Shown here in pieces: positions 43,370 to 51,743 of a stretch of 64,000 nucleotides of DNA (its first letter is position 1; every line of letters starts with the position of its first letter). The stretch lies in the NCBI RefSeq assembly GCF_013520985.1, contig NZ_JACDTY010000004.1, positions 369,517-433,516 on the forward strand. Direction: 5' to 3'. The notes beneath the pieces were generated by a model that was not told the DNA's origin, did no database searches, and saw nothing but the letters and a program-made list of their open reading frames with translations. This DNA is from Mesorhizobium neociceri (GTDB lineage: Bacteria > Pseudomonadota > Alphaproteobacteria > Rhizobiales > Rhizobiaceae). A program made the translations under genes and the position numbers.

Positions 43370-43384
43370 TACGATACGTAGCGT
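43370..43384. promoter_or_regulatory. TetR-type operator, copy 2
   Basis: Exact repeat of the 15 bp at 43343-43357, about two and a half helical turns away. Similar flanks (ACTTG follows both within a few bases) extend the likeness. Confidence 0.65.
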
Positions 43385-43460
43385 ACACTTGTCAAGCCGA
43401 GTCGCGGGTTTTTGTGAGGTCTGCCCGCTGCCTCTGCACATGGACTACAGGCAAGGATCG

Positions 43461-44078
43461 ATGGAAAAGAAAAATCCAAAAGAAGCGGCGAGCGTCGCCA
43501 CCCCGCGCCCCCGCGGCGCGGATGCTACGGCGGCGATTCTCCGTGCCGCATTGGACCTGGGTGAAGAGGTGGGGTTCGATGCGCTGACGATTGAAGGTAT
43601 CGCGGACCGGACCGGCGTGGCAAAAACGACCATCTATCGCCGATGGCCGAATGTCTCGGCAATCGTGATGGATGCGTTTCTTACCGAAGTCACGAAAGCG
43701 GCGCCGATTCAGGAAAAAGCCACGGCGCGAGAGAGTTTTGCAGTGTCCATGAAACTGCTCGCACGGGCTTACCGCGGCCAGCAGGGCAGGATCATGCGGC
43801 CGCTGCTGGGGCGGGCGCAAACCGACGAGAGGCTGCTGGAGGCCGTGAAGACGCGTTGGGTCGAACCGCGGCGACAGATCGCCCGCGAGATCGTGCGGCG
43901 TGGCATAGCCAATGGTGAACTGAGACCCGGATTGGACCCGGATGTCGTGCTCGATGCTTTATATGGCCCGATCTATCACCGGCTCCTCGTTCCGTACGTC
44001 AACTCCGAGGTCTCCGACGCTTACATCGAGGCGGTCATCGAGACAGTATTTGGCGGTCTGGAGTTGAAGCCGCGCTGA
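43461..44078 (+). CDS. TetR/AcrR-family regulator
   Basis: A 205-residue repressor. Its helix-turn-helix (LTIEGIADRTGVAKTTIYRR, WPNVSAIV) spans about 40-70 and is followed by a helical ligand-binding domain. ATG 43461 is chosen: AAGGA precedes it, and longer in-frame starts (43290, 43440) would place coding sequence over or next to the two operator repeats. It is divergent from the Pao-like operon, which it most likely represses, probably responding to the aldehyde substrate or its product. Confidence 0.9.
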   Translation: MEKKNPKEAASVATPRPRGADATAAILRAALDLGEEVGFDALTIEGIADRTGVAKTTIYRRWPNVSAIVMDAFLTEVTKAAPIQEKATARESFAVSMKLLARAYRGQQGRIMRPLLGRAQTDERLLEAVKTRWVEPRRQIAREIVRRGIANGELRPGLDPDVVLDALYGPIYHRLLVPYVNSEVSDAYIEAVIETVFGGLELKPR

Positions 44079-44178
44079 GCCGGCGATCGATGTGAGCGCC
44101 ATCGCGCTCTACCCGTCAGCGGTTGTTGTCGTACGGTTCAGAGCTTGTGGGCGCAGTCAATTACCAAGGAGAACTCTC

Positions 44179-44730
44179 ATGAAGGAAATGCCTGCATCCC
44201 ATGCCTACCGACTGCTCGAACCTGGTCCCATCGTTCTGGTCACGACTGCTCAAAACGGCAAAGCGAACGTGATGACGATGGGCTTCCATATGATGGTCCA
44301 GCACGCGCCGCCGCTGATTGGATGCGTCATCGGACCGTGGGACCACAGCTACAGAGCATTGTGCGAAAGCCGCGAATGCGTGATCGCTATTCCAACCGTT
44401 GACCTTGCGCGCACTGTGGTCGACATCGGCAACTGTTCGGGCGACAAGGTCGATAAATTCGAGAAATTCGGGCTGTCGCCCTTATCCGCGCAGGACGTTG
44501 GGCCGCCACTTATCGGGGAATGTCTCGCCAATATCGAATGCCGAATTGCCGACGACACGATGGTCGAAACCTATAGCCTTTTCCTTCTCGAGGCGCTCAG
44601 GATCTGGATCGATTCCGACCGCAAGGAGCGGCGGACATTACACCACAAGGGAGACGGGTCCTTCACGGTAGACGGCGAAGTCGTCGATCTGCGCGAGAGG
44701 ATGGTGAAATGGCGGCAGCTTCCGGACTGA
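44179..44730 (+). CDS. Flavin reductase-like split-barrel protein
   Basis: A 183-residue FMN-binding split-barrel protein (DIM6/NTAB, PF01613). Features are the start RLLEPGPIVLVTTAQNGKAN, VMTMGFHMMVQHAPPLIGCVIG, and NIECRIADDTMVETYSLFLLEAL in the second half. ATG 44179 follows AAGGAGAA. It lies 100 bp after the TetR gene, same strand. It may reduce flavin for an unseen monooxygenase or bind another cofactor. Confidence 0.88.
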   Translation: MKEMPASHAYRLLEPGPIVLVTTAQNGKANVMTMGFHMMVQHAPPLIGCVIGPWDHSYRALCESRECVIAIPTVDLARTVVDIGNCSGDKVDKFEKFGLSPLSAQDVGPPLIGECLANIECRIADDTMVETYSLFLLEALRIWIDSDRKERRTLHHKGDGSFTVDGEVVDLRERMVKWRQLPD

Positions 44731-45144
44731 GTTTCGTGAGTCTGAGAGCCGAATTCGCATCACGCCACAAAGATCGACCAGGCCCGAGCAAAGTCGATGA
44801 GGCCAGGCGATCACGACGAAAGCCCTCGACGACAAAGTCGACGAAGACGCGGGTCTTCGCGGGAAGCAATGTTCGAGTGGCGGGACGATACGGGACAATA
44901 CGGGAAGACTTCCGATTCTGGCCCACGAAAAAGTCAATGAAATCGATATTCTTGGCACACCATCCGAGCCAGCCAACACTCTAACTGATCGATTTTGTTA
45001 CATTTTATGGCCATATTCACCTCGGCGCCTTGGACTCGAACCCCCTTCCAAACATTCAGTCTGCGGATGACCAGTTTAGATCTGAAGCGGTTACCGGTGC
45101 CTGCTTTCCGGCTTTGAACCTATCTATCACTGCAGGATCTGGCT
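44731..45144. other. Intergenic stretch with a LysR C-terminal fragment
   Basis: About 410 bp between converging genes. On the minus strand around 44819-44869 the frame reads LLPAKTRVFVDFVVEGFR, the usual last helix of LysR regulators, with no LysR body in any frame next to it; this is probably a decayed regulator. The rest (44990-45144) shows nothing recognisable. Confidence 0.4.
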
Positions 45145-46314
45145 TCATCGTTCCAGGCAGATCGCCACCCCCTGGCCGCCGCCGATGCAGAGCGAGGCGA
45201 GGCCCTTCATGGCATTGCGCCGAGCCATCTCGTGTAGCAGCGTCACCACGATGCGGCAGCCTGAGCCGGCCAGCGGATGGCCGAGCGCGATGGCGCCGCC
45301 GCTCATGTTGATGATGTCTTCATTCCAGCCCATCTCGCGGTTGACCGCAATGGCTTGAGCGGCGAAGGCTTCGTTGATCTCCATCACGTCGAGGTCGGAC
45401 GAACGCCAACCTGCCTTCCGAAGCGCGAGACGCGAGGCCGCGACGGGGCCCAGACCCATATCCATCGGCTCGACTCCCGCTGACGCGTAGGAAGCGATGC
45501 GGGCGAGGGGCTTCAAGCCGAGTTCGTTCATCCGCGCTTCCGACATCACCAGCACCGCGGCGGCGCCATCGCTGAGACCCGAGGCGTTGCCGGCAGTGAT
45601 CGTGCCCGCCGGATCGAAGACAGGTTTCAGCCGCCCGAGCCCTTCCATTGTGGTCGAGGTATTGGGATGTTCGTCACGGTCGACGACAACATCGCCGGCG
45701 TTAACGGAGACAGGCACGATCTCATCGTCGAATCGTCCGGTACGGATGGCGGCGTCCGCTTTCTCCTGCGAGCGCAGCGCGAAGCTGTCCTGCTCCTCGC
45801 GGGTGATCTGGTAACGCTGCGCGAGCGCTTCGGCGGTTACGCCCATATGGACCTGATGGAAGGCGTCCCACAGCCCGTCGGTGATCATGGAATCCTTGAC
45901 GATCCGGTCGCCCATGCGGATACCGCCGCGTACGCCGGAGATGACATGCGGCGCCGACGTCATCGAGTCCTGCCCGCCGGCGATCACGCAGTCGGCGTCG
46001 CCGCAGCGAATGGCTTGAGCGGCGAGATGGATCGATTTCTGGCCGGCGCCGCACACCTTGTTCACGGTCATGGCAGGAACGCCGACCGGCAGGCCGGCCT
46101 TCAGCGACGCCTGTCGCGCCGGGTTCTGTCCGGCCCCGCCAGTCAACACCTGACCCATGATTACCTCGCTGATGGAATCGGGCGCCAGCTTGGTGTCCGC
46201 AAGCATCGCCTGAATGAGTTGCCCACCCAGCTCCGCCGCTGAGAGACTGGCGAACGCGCCATTCAGCTTCCCGATCGGCGCGCGTTTGGCGGCAACGATG
46301 TACACGGCATCCAT
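45145..46314 (-). CDS. Acetyl-CoA C-acetyltransferase (thiolase)
   Basis: A 389-residue biosynthetic/degradative thiolase that interconverts acetoacetyl-CoA and two acetyl-CoA. The nucleophile is C88 (NKVCGAGQKS), the second histidine H346 (ALGHPLAGSG) and the acid/base cysteine C376 (SLCIGGGQG). ATG 46314 follows GGAGG. It is divergent from acetoacetyl-CoA synthetase, so together they turn acetoacetate into acetyl-CoA. The 131-bp gap holds a palindromic operator. Confidence 0.95.
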   Translation of the reverse strand: MDAVYIVAAKRAPIGKLNGAFASLSAAELGGQLIQAMLADTKLAPDSISEVIMGQVLTGGAGQNPARQASLKAGLPVGVPAMTVNKVCGAGQKSIHLAAQAIRCGDADCVIAGGQDSMTSAPHVISGVRGGIRMGDRIVKDSMITDGLWDAFHQVHMGVTAEALAQRYQITREEQDSFALRSQEKADAAIRTGRFDDEIVPVSVNAGDVVVDRDEHPNTSTTMEGLGRLKPVFDPAGTITAGNASGLSDGAAAVLVMSEARMNELGLKPLARIASYASAGVEPMDMGLGPVAASRLALRKAGWRSSDLDVMEINEAFAAQAIAVNREMGWNEDIINMSGGAIALGHPLAGSGCRIVVTLLHEMARRNAMKGLASLCIGGGQGVAICLER

Positions 46315-46357
46315 TTCAGGTCCTCCACCAACGCGATTTGATCGCCGCGATCGCCGC

Positions 46358-46385
46358 TTGACATTCTGGTTATAACCAATAATCT
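46358..46385 (+). promoter_or_regulatory. Promoter with embedded TGGTTATAACCA operator
   Basis: TTGACA (46358-46363), a 16-bp spacer and TAATCT (46380-46385) form a fair promoter toward the acetoacetyl-CoA synthetase gene. The 12-bp perfect palindrome TGGTTATAACCA (46367-46378) fills the spacer, so a bound regulator would block RNA polymerase. The same core recurs at 52629-52640 next to the GntR/UTRA gene. Confidence 0.65.
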
Positions 46386-46445
46386 GAAACGCATCGGCAG
46401 GCAAGGTCGAGGCATCTGGCCGGTCTGTGTTCCGGGAGGAAATCC

Positions 46446-48392
46446 ATGTCATCCGTGCTTTGGACGCCGGCGCCAGCCGCGTTCGAATCGTCCAATATTG
46501 CGCGCTTTGCGCTGACCAACGGCTTCAACCCCACCGACTACGAGACGCTGCATCGCTGGTCCATCGGCGACTCCGGCGCGTTCTGGCGGGCGGTGTGGGA
46601 CTTCGCCGGCGTGATCGGCGATCCCGGCGCGATTTCTTTCCTGCGCGATGATCAGGCGCCGATGACGCACAGCCGGTTCTTCCCGGACGCATCGCTCAAT
46701 CTCGCGGAAAACCTCCTGCGTGGGGACGATGATCGGGTCGCGGTCATCGAGGCCGACGAGGGCGGCCATTTCCGCACCTTCACCCTTGGCGAGCTGCGCC
46801 GGCTCGTCGCCAGCACCGCGCAGGGCCTGCGCGCGGCCGGCGTGGCGAGGGGCGACAGCGTCGGCGGCATCCTGCCTAACCGTGTCGAAGGTCTCGTGGC
46901 GCTTCTGGCGACGCTGTCGATCGGCGCCGTCTGGTCGTCCTGCTCGCCGGATTTCGGCGCCGCGGCGATCGTCGACCGCCTCGGCCAGATCGGCGTCAAG
47001 GTGCTGTTTGCAGCACCGCGCTACCGCTATGCGGGCAAGGAGCACGACATCTCGGATCGATTGGGCGAGATCGTCGCAGCGATGCCGACGGTGACCACGC
47101 TGGTGCTGACCGGCGAACCGGGTGCAAGGCTGAACTGCGCGGCGACCTGTCTCGCCTTCGACGATTTCGGCAGCGACGGCGCGCTGGCCTTCGAACGCCT
47201 GCCCTTCGATCATCCGGCCTATGTGCTCTACACCTCGGGCACCACGGGTGCGCCGAAGGCGATCGTCCATCGCACGGGCGGCGTGCTGCTCCAGCATGTG
47301 AAGGAGCATCTGCTGCATGGCGACGTTCGCCCCGGCGACGTGATGAGCTGGTACACCAACACAGCGTGGATGATGTACCATTGGCTGCTCTCGGGCCTCG
47401 CCTGTAGCGCGGCTGTTGTGCTCTATGACGGCGCTCCGATCCTGAAGACCGCTAATGGCCTCGACCCCAGCCCGTTGTGGACAATGGCGGAGCGTGCACG
47501 TGTCACGCATTTCGGCACCAGCCCGAAATATCTGGCGACGCTGGCCGCCGAAGGCTACGCGCCGGGACGTCTGCACGACCTGTCCTCGTTGCGTTCCCTG
47601 CTCTCGGCCGGTGCGCCGGTTTCTTCCAGCCAGTACGACTGGGTCTACGCGCATATAAAGCAGGACATGATCTTTGCCTCGATCTCGGGGGGCACCGAGA
47701 TCATCGGCTGTTTCCTGCTCGGCTCGCCGATCCACGCCGTGCGCCGTGGCGAATTGACCGTCAAAGGGCTCGGACTTGCGGTGGCCGTGATGGACGATCG
47801 CAATGCGCCTGTCATCGGCCGCCAGGGCGACCTCGTCTGCACCGAACCGTTCCCGTCCATGCCGCTGACCTTCTGGGGCAAAGACGGCGACCAGCGCTAT
47901 CACGCTACCTATTTCGCCGCGCGGCGGGAAGTCTGGACGCACGGCGATGTCGCGGAAATGACGGTGCATGGTTCCGCTGTGATCCATGGCCGGTCGGACA
48001 CCACGCTGAAGCCCGGCGGCGTGCGCATCGGCACGGCCGAGATCTATGCCGCCTGCGAGAACGTTGCCGCCATCGAGGACTGCCTGGCCTTTGGCGCACC
48101 GGTTGAAGGCGACGAAGAGATCGTGCTCTGCGTCAAGCTGAGCGACGGCTTCGAACTTAGCCCCGAGCTTGCTGAGCAAATCCGCCGCGCGATCCGGGAG
48201 GCTGCATCGCCGCGCCACGTACCGCATCGCATTCACGCGGTGCGGGCCATTCCCTACACGCTCAACGGCAAGAGGGTTGAGGGCGCCGCCCGCACGACGC
48301 TCGAAGGCAAGCCGGTCAAGAACATGGCTTCGCTCGCCAATCCAGCATGCCTTGATGAATACCGTGTGCTCGACCGGAGCAAGGCGGCATGA
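46446..48392 (+). CDS. Acetoacetate--CoA ligase (acetoacetyl-CoA synthetase)
   Basis: A 648-residue AMP-forming ligase that activates acetoacetate in the cytoplasm. The P-loop-like motif is YTSGTTGAPKAIVHR, the N-terminal FWRAVWDFAGV and SRFFPDASLNLAENLL are the acetyl-CoA-synthetase-like cap, and FASISGGTEIIGCF and DTTLKPGGVRIGTAEIY are characteristic of AACS. The catalytic lysine lies in YTLNGKRVE near the C-terminus. Its stop overlaps the next start (ATGA). Rhizobial acsA genes for poly-hydroxybutyrate use are the closest known relatives in size. Confidence 0.93.
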   Translation: MSSVLWTPAPAAFESSNIARFALTNGFNPTDYETLHRWSIGDSGAFWRAVWDFAGVIGDPGAISFLRDDQAPMTHSRFFPDASLNLAENLLRGDDDRVAVIEADEGGHFRTFTLGELRRLVASTAQGLRAAGVARGDSVGGILPNRVEGLVALLATLSIGAVWSSCSPDFGAAAIVDRLGQIGVKVLFAAPRYRYAGKEHDISDRLGEIVAAMPTVTTLVLTGEPGARLNCAATCLAFDDFGSDGALAFERLPFDHPAYVLYTSGTTGAPKAIVHRTGGVLLQHVKEHLLHGDVRPGDVMSWYTNTAWMMYHWLLSGLACSAAVVLYDGAPILKTANGLDPSPLWTMAERARVTHFGTSPKYLATLAAEGYAPGRLHDLSSLRSLLSAGAPVSSSQYDWVYAHIKQDMIFASISGGTEIIGCFLLGSPIHAVRRGELTVKGLGLAVAVMDDRNAPVIGRQGDLVCTEPFPSMPLTFWGKDGDQRYHATYFAARREVWTHGDVAEMTVHGSAVIHGRSDTTLKPGGVRIGTAEIYAACENVAAIEDCLAFGAPVEGDEEIVLCVKLSDGFELSPELAEQIRRAIREAASPRHVPHRIHAVRAIPYTLNGKRVEGAARTTLEGKPVKNMASLANPACLDEYRVLDRSKAA

Positions 48393-49540
48393 GGCGCGGC
48401 AAGGGAGCGATCGTCGGCATCGGCGAATTGAAGCCGCAGCGCCTGACCAGCGGCGTGACGACGCTGGAGATGATCGCCGAGGTCTCGCGCCTGGCGGTGC
48501 TCGACGCCGGGCTGGAACCTGCCGCGATAGACGGGCTTTTGGTCGGGCCGCAGGTGGGCGAGACGCCGCAGCATGTGCCGGCGACCGTCGCGGAATATCT
48601 CGGGCTCGCGCCAACGATGGCCAACGTGGTCGATCTCGGCGGTGCATCGGGCGCCGGCATGGTCTGGCGCGCGGCGGCGGCGATAGAGGCCGGCATGTGC
48701 GAGACGGTGCTGTGCGTGCTCGCCAACAACCGCGAGGAGGTGCCGCCGCGCTCGCCCAACCGCAATCCGATCCGCGAGTTCGATGTGCCGTTCGGCGCCT
48801 CGGGCGCCAACATCTCCTACGCGCTGCTGATGCAGGCGCATATGGCGGAGTATGGTTCAACCGCGCGGGATTTCGCGCTGATCGCCGCGGCGGCGCGGGC
48901 CAACGCACAGCTCAAACCCGACGCCATCTTCTTCGGCAAGCCGGCAGATGTGGAGATGGTGTTGGCCTCGCCGATGATCGCATCGCCGCTCCACCTCTAC
49001 GAAATCGTCATGCCGGTCGCGGGCGGTGAGGCGGTCGTCGTCACCTCGGCCGAACGCGCGCGCTCGCTGCCAAAAAAAACCGTGCATCTGCTCGGCGCCG
49101 GCGAGAAGGTCACGCATCGCGCGGTCAGCCAGGCGCCCAGCCTTACCTCCGGCCCGCTGAAGAGCGCCATGGCGCGCGCCTTCGGGCAGTCCGGCACCAC
49201 GGCCAATGAGATGGACCTGCTTTCGCTCTACGACTGCTACACGATCATGGTCGCCACGACGATCGAGGACGCTGGTCTGTGCGCACCAGGCCAGTTCGGA
49301 GCATGGCTGCGCGACCATGACCTTTCCCATGGCGGCGACAAGCCGCTGAACACGCATGGCGGCCAACTCGGTTTCGGCCAGCCCGACCTTGCGGGCGGCA
49401 TGACGCATGTCGTCGAGGCGGTGCGCCAACTGCGCGGCGAGGCGGACGAACGCCAGATCGGCAAGGCCGAGCTCGCGCTGGTCACCGGCAATGGCGCGAC
49501 AATGAGCGAGGCGACCGCGCTCGTGCTGGGAGCCGCCTGA
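48389..49540 (+). CDS. Thiolase-like (SCP2/lipid-transfer type) protein lacking catalytic Cys and His
   Basis: A 383-residue thiolase-fold protein. Where thiolases have C-A-S-G it reads GASG (G85, in VVDLGGASGAGM), and where they have GHP it reads GQP (Q331, in GGQLGFGQPD), so ordinary claisen chemistry is unlikely. Similar non-thiolase members (Ltp2 of steroid degraders) are retro-aldolases that need a DUF35 partner. A DUF35 gene follows immediately (one-base overlap) and a MaoC gene after that, which fits such a complex. The reaction is inferred. Confidence 0.88.
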   Translation: MRRGKGAIVGIGELKPQRLTSGVTTLEMIAEVSRLAVLDAGLEPAAIDGLLVGPQVGETPQHVPATVAEYLGLAPTMANVVDLGGASGAGMVWRAAAAIEAGMCETVLCVLANNREEVPPRSPNRNPIREFDVPFGASGANISYALLMQAHMAEYGSTARDFALIAAAARANAQLKPDAIFFGKPADVEMVLASPMIASPLHLYEIVMPVAGGEAVVVTSAERARSLPKKTVHLLGAGEKVTHRAVSQAPSLTSGPLKSAMARAFGQSGTTANEMDLLSLYDCYTIMVATTIEDAGLCAPGQFGAWLRDHDLSHGGDKPLNTHGGQLGFGQPDLAGGMTHVVEAVRQLRGEADERQIGKAELALVTGNGATMSEATALVLGAA

Positions 49541-49980
49541 TGTCCGTCGATCTCAACGCATTGAACACCGCTGGTCCGACGATCACTACACTCACGGCGC
49601 CGTTCTGGGATGCCGCAGCCGAAGGACGGCTCAAAATCCAGCACTGCGAGGATTGCGGCAAGGCCGTGTTCTACCCGCGCCCGATCTGCCCGCATTGCTG
49701 GAGCCGCCGCCTCGTCTGGCGGGATGTCTCCGGCAAAGGCCGGCTGAAATCCTTTTCGCACGTGCACAAGCCGGGCCACCCCGGCTGGCTGCCGGCCGCT
49801 CCCTATGTGGTCGGGCTGGTCGAACTGGCCGAGGGCCCGACCATGCTGAGCTTCATCCTGCCTGGCGCGCGGCCGCCGCACGTAGGAGACGCGCTGCTGC
49901 TCGCGCCGACGGCCATCGGCGGTCGCGTCCTGCCAGCCTTCAAATCAGTCGAAACCGCAACAGAGGAGAAGCCGCAATGA
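49540..49980 (+). CDS. OB-fold/zinc-ribbon (DUF35) protein
   Basis: A 146-residue protein with a rubredoxin-like zinc ribbon (C36, C39, C50, C53 in HCEDCG and ICPHCW) and an acyl-CoA-binding OB fold behind it. Such proteins are partners of thiolase-like or MaoC proteins (for example ChsH2 with Ltp2). It starts inside the stop of the thiolase-like gene (TGATG) and ends in ATGA overlap with the MaoC gene, so stoichiometric co-synthesis is likely. Confidence 0.92.
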   Translation: MSVDLNALNTAGPTITTLTAPFWDAAAEGRLKIQHCEDCGKAVFYPRPICPHCWSRRLVWRDVSGKGRLKSFSHVHKPGHPGWLPAAPYVVGLVELAEGPTMLSFILPGARPPHVGDALLLAPTAIGGRVLPAFKSVETATEEKPQ

Positions 49981-50429
49981 GCACCGAGACGAAAGATGGC
50001 TGGGCAGGCGTGGTGAAAGGCCGCCCGCAGGTCGGCGCCTTTGCCGAGCGCACGCGCCGTACGCGCATCAGCGACATCGAAGCCTTCACCGACATGACCG
50101 GAGACCGCAACCCCTTGCACTATGACCGCGCGCTGGCCGAGAAATCGGTGTTCGGCAAGCTGATCGTCCAGGGCGGCGTCACGTCAGGCATCCTCAATGC
50201 GCTGGTGGCCGAGGATCTGCCGGGACCTGGGACCGTGTTCCTTGAAGTCGCCTGGAAGTTCGTCAAGGCGGTCGGTGTTGACGAGGAGATCACCGGACGC
50301 GTCGAGGTCAAGGAGGTGCGCCCCGACAAACCGATCTGCAAGATCGAGACATCAGTGCGCGACGGCCAGGGCGAGCTTTGTCTCACTGGCACGGCCACGG
50401 TGTTCACCGTGCCGCTGCAAGGCGCATGA
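49977..50429 (+). CDS. MaoC-family (R)-hydratase/dehydratase
   Basis: A 150-residue hot-dog protein. The hydratase motif TGDRNPLHYD (41-50) holds the catalytic D43 and H48, followed by FGKLIVQGGVTSG. It hydrates enoyl-CoA to (R)-3-hydroxyacyl-CoA. ATG 49977 is in the ATGA overlap; the longer open frame is a shadow of DUF35. Hydration here followed by retro-aldol cleavage by the preceding proteins would release a ketone/aldehyde and an acyl-CoA. Confidence 0.92.
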   Translation: MSTETKDGWAGVVKGRPQVGAFAERTRRTRISDIEAFTDMTGDRNPLHYDRALAEKSVFGKLIVQGGVTSGILNALVAEDLPGPGTVFLEVAWKFVKAVGVDEEITGRVEVKEVRPDKPICKIETSVRDGQGELCLTGTATVFTVPLQGA

Positions 50430-51670
50430 GTGCGATGGACGACAGCCTGCCTGGCGTGGCGGCCGACAGCGAATGCTGGCGTGTGCTGTCGCTGCTTTGC
50501 CTGGCTGTCGTTCTTTCGCTCACCACCTGGTTCTCGGCGACAGCCATCCTGCCGGAGCTGAAGCAGGAACTTGCACTCGGCGCCAGCGCCGAGGCCTGGC
50601 TGACGAATGGGGTACAGGTCGGCTTCGTCGCTGGCGCCCTGGCCGCCAGTCTCGTCAACCTGCCCGACCTGGTGCGGCTCAGCCGCCTCATGGCGATGTC
50701 GGCACTGGTGGCCGCGTTCGCCAACGCGACCTTGCTGTTTCATCCTGGCGAAGCTGGCGTAATCGCCGCGCGCATCGTCACCGGCATGGCGCTGGCCGGC
50801 GTCTATCCGCCGGCGCTGAAGCTGGTTGCCACCTGGTTTATGCGCGACAGAGGACTGGCGCTTGGCGCGGTCATCGGGGCACTGACGGTCGGCTCCGCCT
50901 TGCCGCACCTCTTCCGTGCCATGCTGACCACGCTCGACTGGCGGCCGGTGGTCGCCGCCGCCAGTGTCGCTACGGCCGCCGGCGCGATGCTGTTCCTGCT
51001 GTTCGCCAGGGAAGGACCCTATCCGTTCGGCAAGGCCGTGTTCGAGCCGGCACGGATCGGCCAGGTGTTCCGCGAGCGGCCACTGCTGCTCGCCAACCTC
51101 GGTTATCTCGGCCATATGTGGGAGCTCTACGCCATGTGGGCCTGGCTGCTTGCCTATACGCGCGCGGCGTTGGATGCGCAGGCGATCGGGACCACGGCGG
51201 CTGCGTCGCTTTCAACCTTTTTCGTGGTCGCCTCCGGTGTCCTCGGTTGCCTGCTGGGCGGCTATCTGTCGGACCGCATCGGCCGCACCACGACCACCGC
51301 CGGCATGATGGCCGTTTCAGGCGGATGCGCGCTGCTGATTGGCTTTCTTTTCGCCGGGCCGTTCTGGCTGTTCATGCTGGTCGCGCTTGTCTGGGGTATT
51401 TCGGTGATCGGCGATTCCGCGCAATTTTCCGCCGCTGTCACCGAGCTCGGCGATCGTCGTTTTGTCGGCACGGCGCTGTCGGTGCAGCTCGGCCTCGGCT
51501 TCGCGCTGACGGTGCTCGCCATCTGGCTGCTGCCGCGCTTTGCCGAATTCATCGGCGGCTGGCGCTGGGCCTTCCTGTTGCTCGTCCCCGGACCTCTGCT
51601 CGGTACTGCCGCCATGCTATGGTTGCGAAAGTTGCCGGAGAGCGTGAATATGGCCGGCGGCCTCCGCTAG
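50426..51670 (+). CDS. MFS transporter
   Basis: A 414-residue major-facilitator carrier with 12 predicted helices. LKQELALGASAEAWLTNGVQ follows helix 1, and the half-repeat motif GGYLSDRIGRTTTT lies between helices 8 and 9 region. In the N-half, NLPDLVRLSRLM replaces the usual loop 2-3 motif. ATG 50426 overlaps the MaoC stop (ATGA). It probably imports the acid degraded by this cluster. Confidence 0.9.
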   Translation: MSAMDDSLPGVAADSECWRVLSLLCLAVVLSLTTWFSATAILPELKQELALGASAEAWLTNGVQVGFVAGALAASLVNLPDLVRLSRLMAMSALVAAFANATLLFHPGEAGVIAARIVTGMALAGVYPPALKLVATWFMRDRGLALGAVIGALTVGSALPHLFRAMLTTLDWRPVVAAASVATAAGAMLFLLFAREGPYPFGKAVFEPARIGQVFRERPLLLANLGYLGHMWELYAMWAWLLAYTRAALDAQAIGTTAAASLSTFFVVASGVLGCLLGGYLSDRIGRTTTTAGMMAVSGGCALLIGFLFAGPFWLFMLVALVWGISVIGDSAQFSAAVTELGDRRFVGTALSVQLGLGFALTVLAIWLLPRFAEFIGGWRWAFLLLVPGPLLGTAAMLWLRKLPESVNMAGGLR

Positions 51671-51743
51671 GGAGGACGTTGCCGCTCTGAGTCGTGGCAA
51701 GTGACATCCGGGCGTTCGCCCGCAGGCTGAAGACCGATCATCG

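Noticed and set aside
44709..44984. 91-codon plus-strand frame after the flavin-reductase-like gene
   Set aside because: Basic, low-complexity translation overlapping a gene end; the opposite strand explains it better as a LysR remnant.
46449..48908. Antisense open frame of 819 codons opposite acetoacetyl-CoA synthetase
   Set aside because: Arg/His-rich composition, no recognisable family, fully overlapped by genes with intact catalytic motifs; a GC-skew artefact of high-GC DNA.
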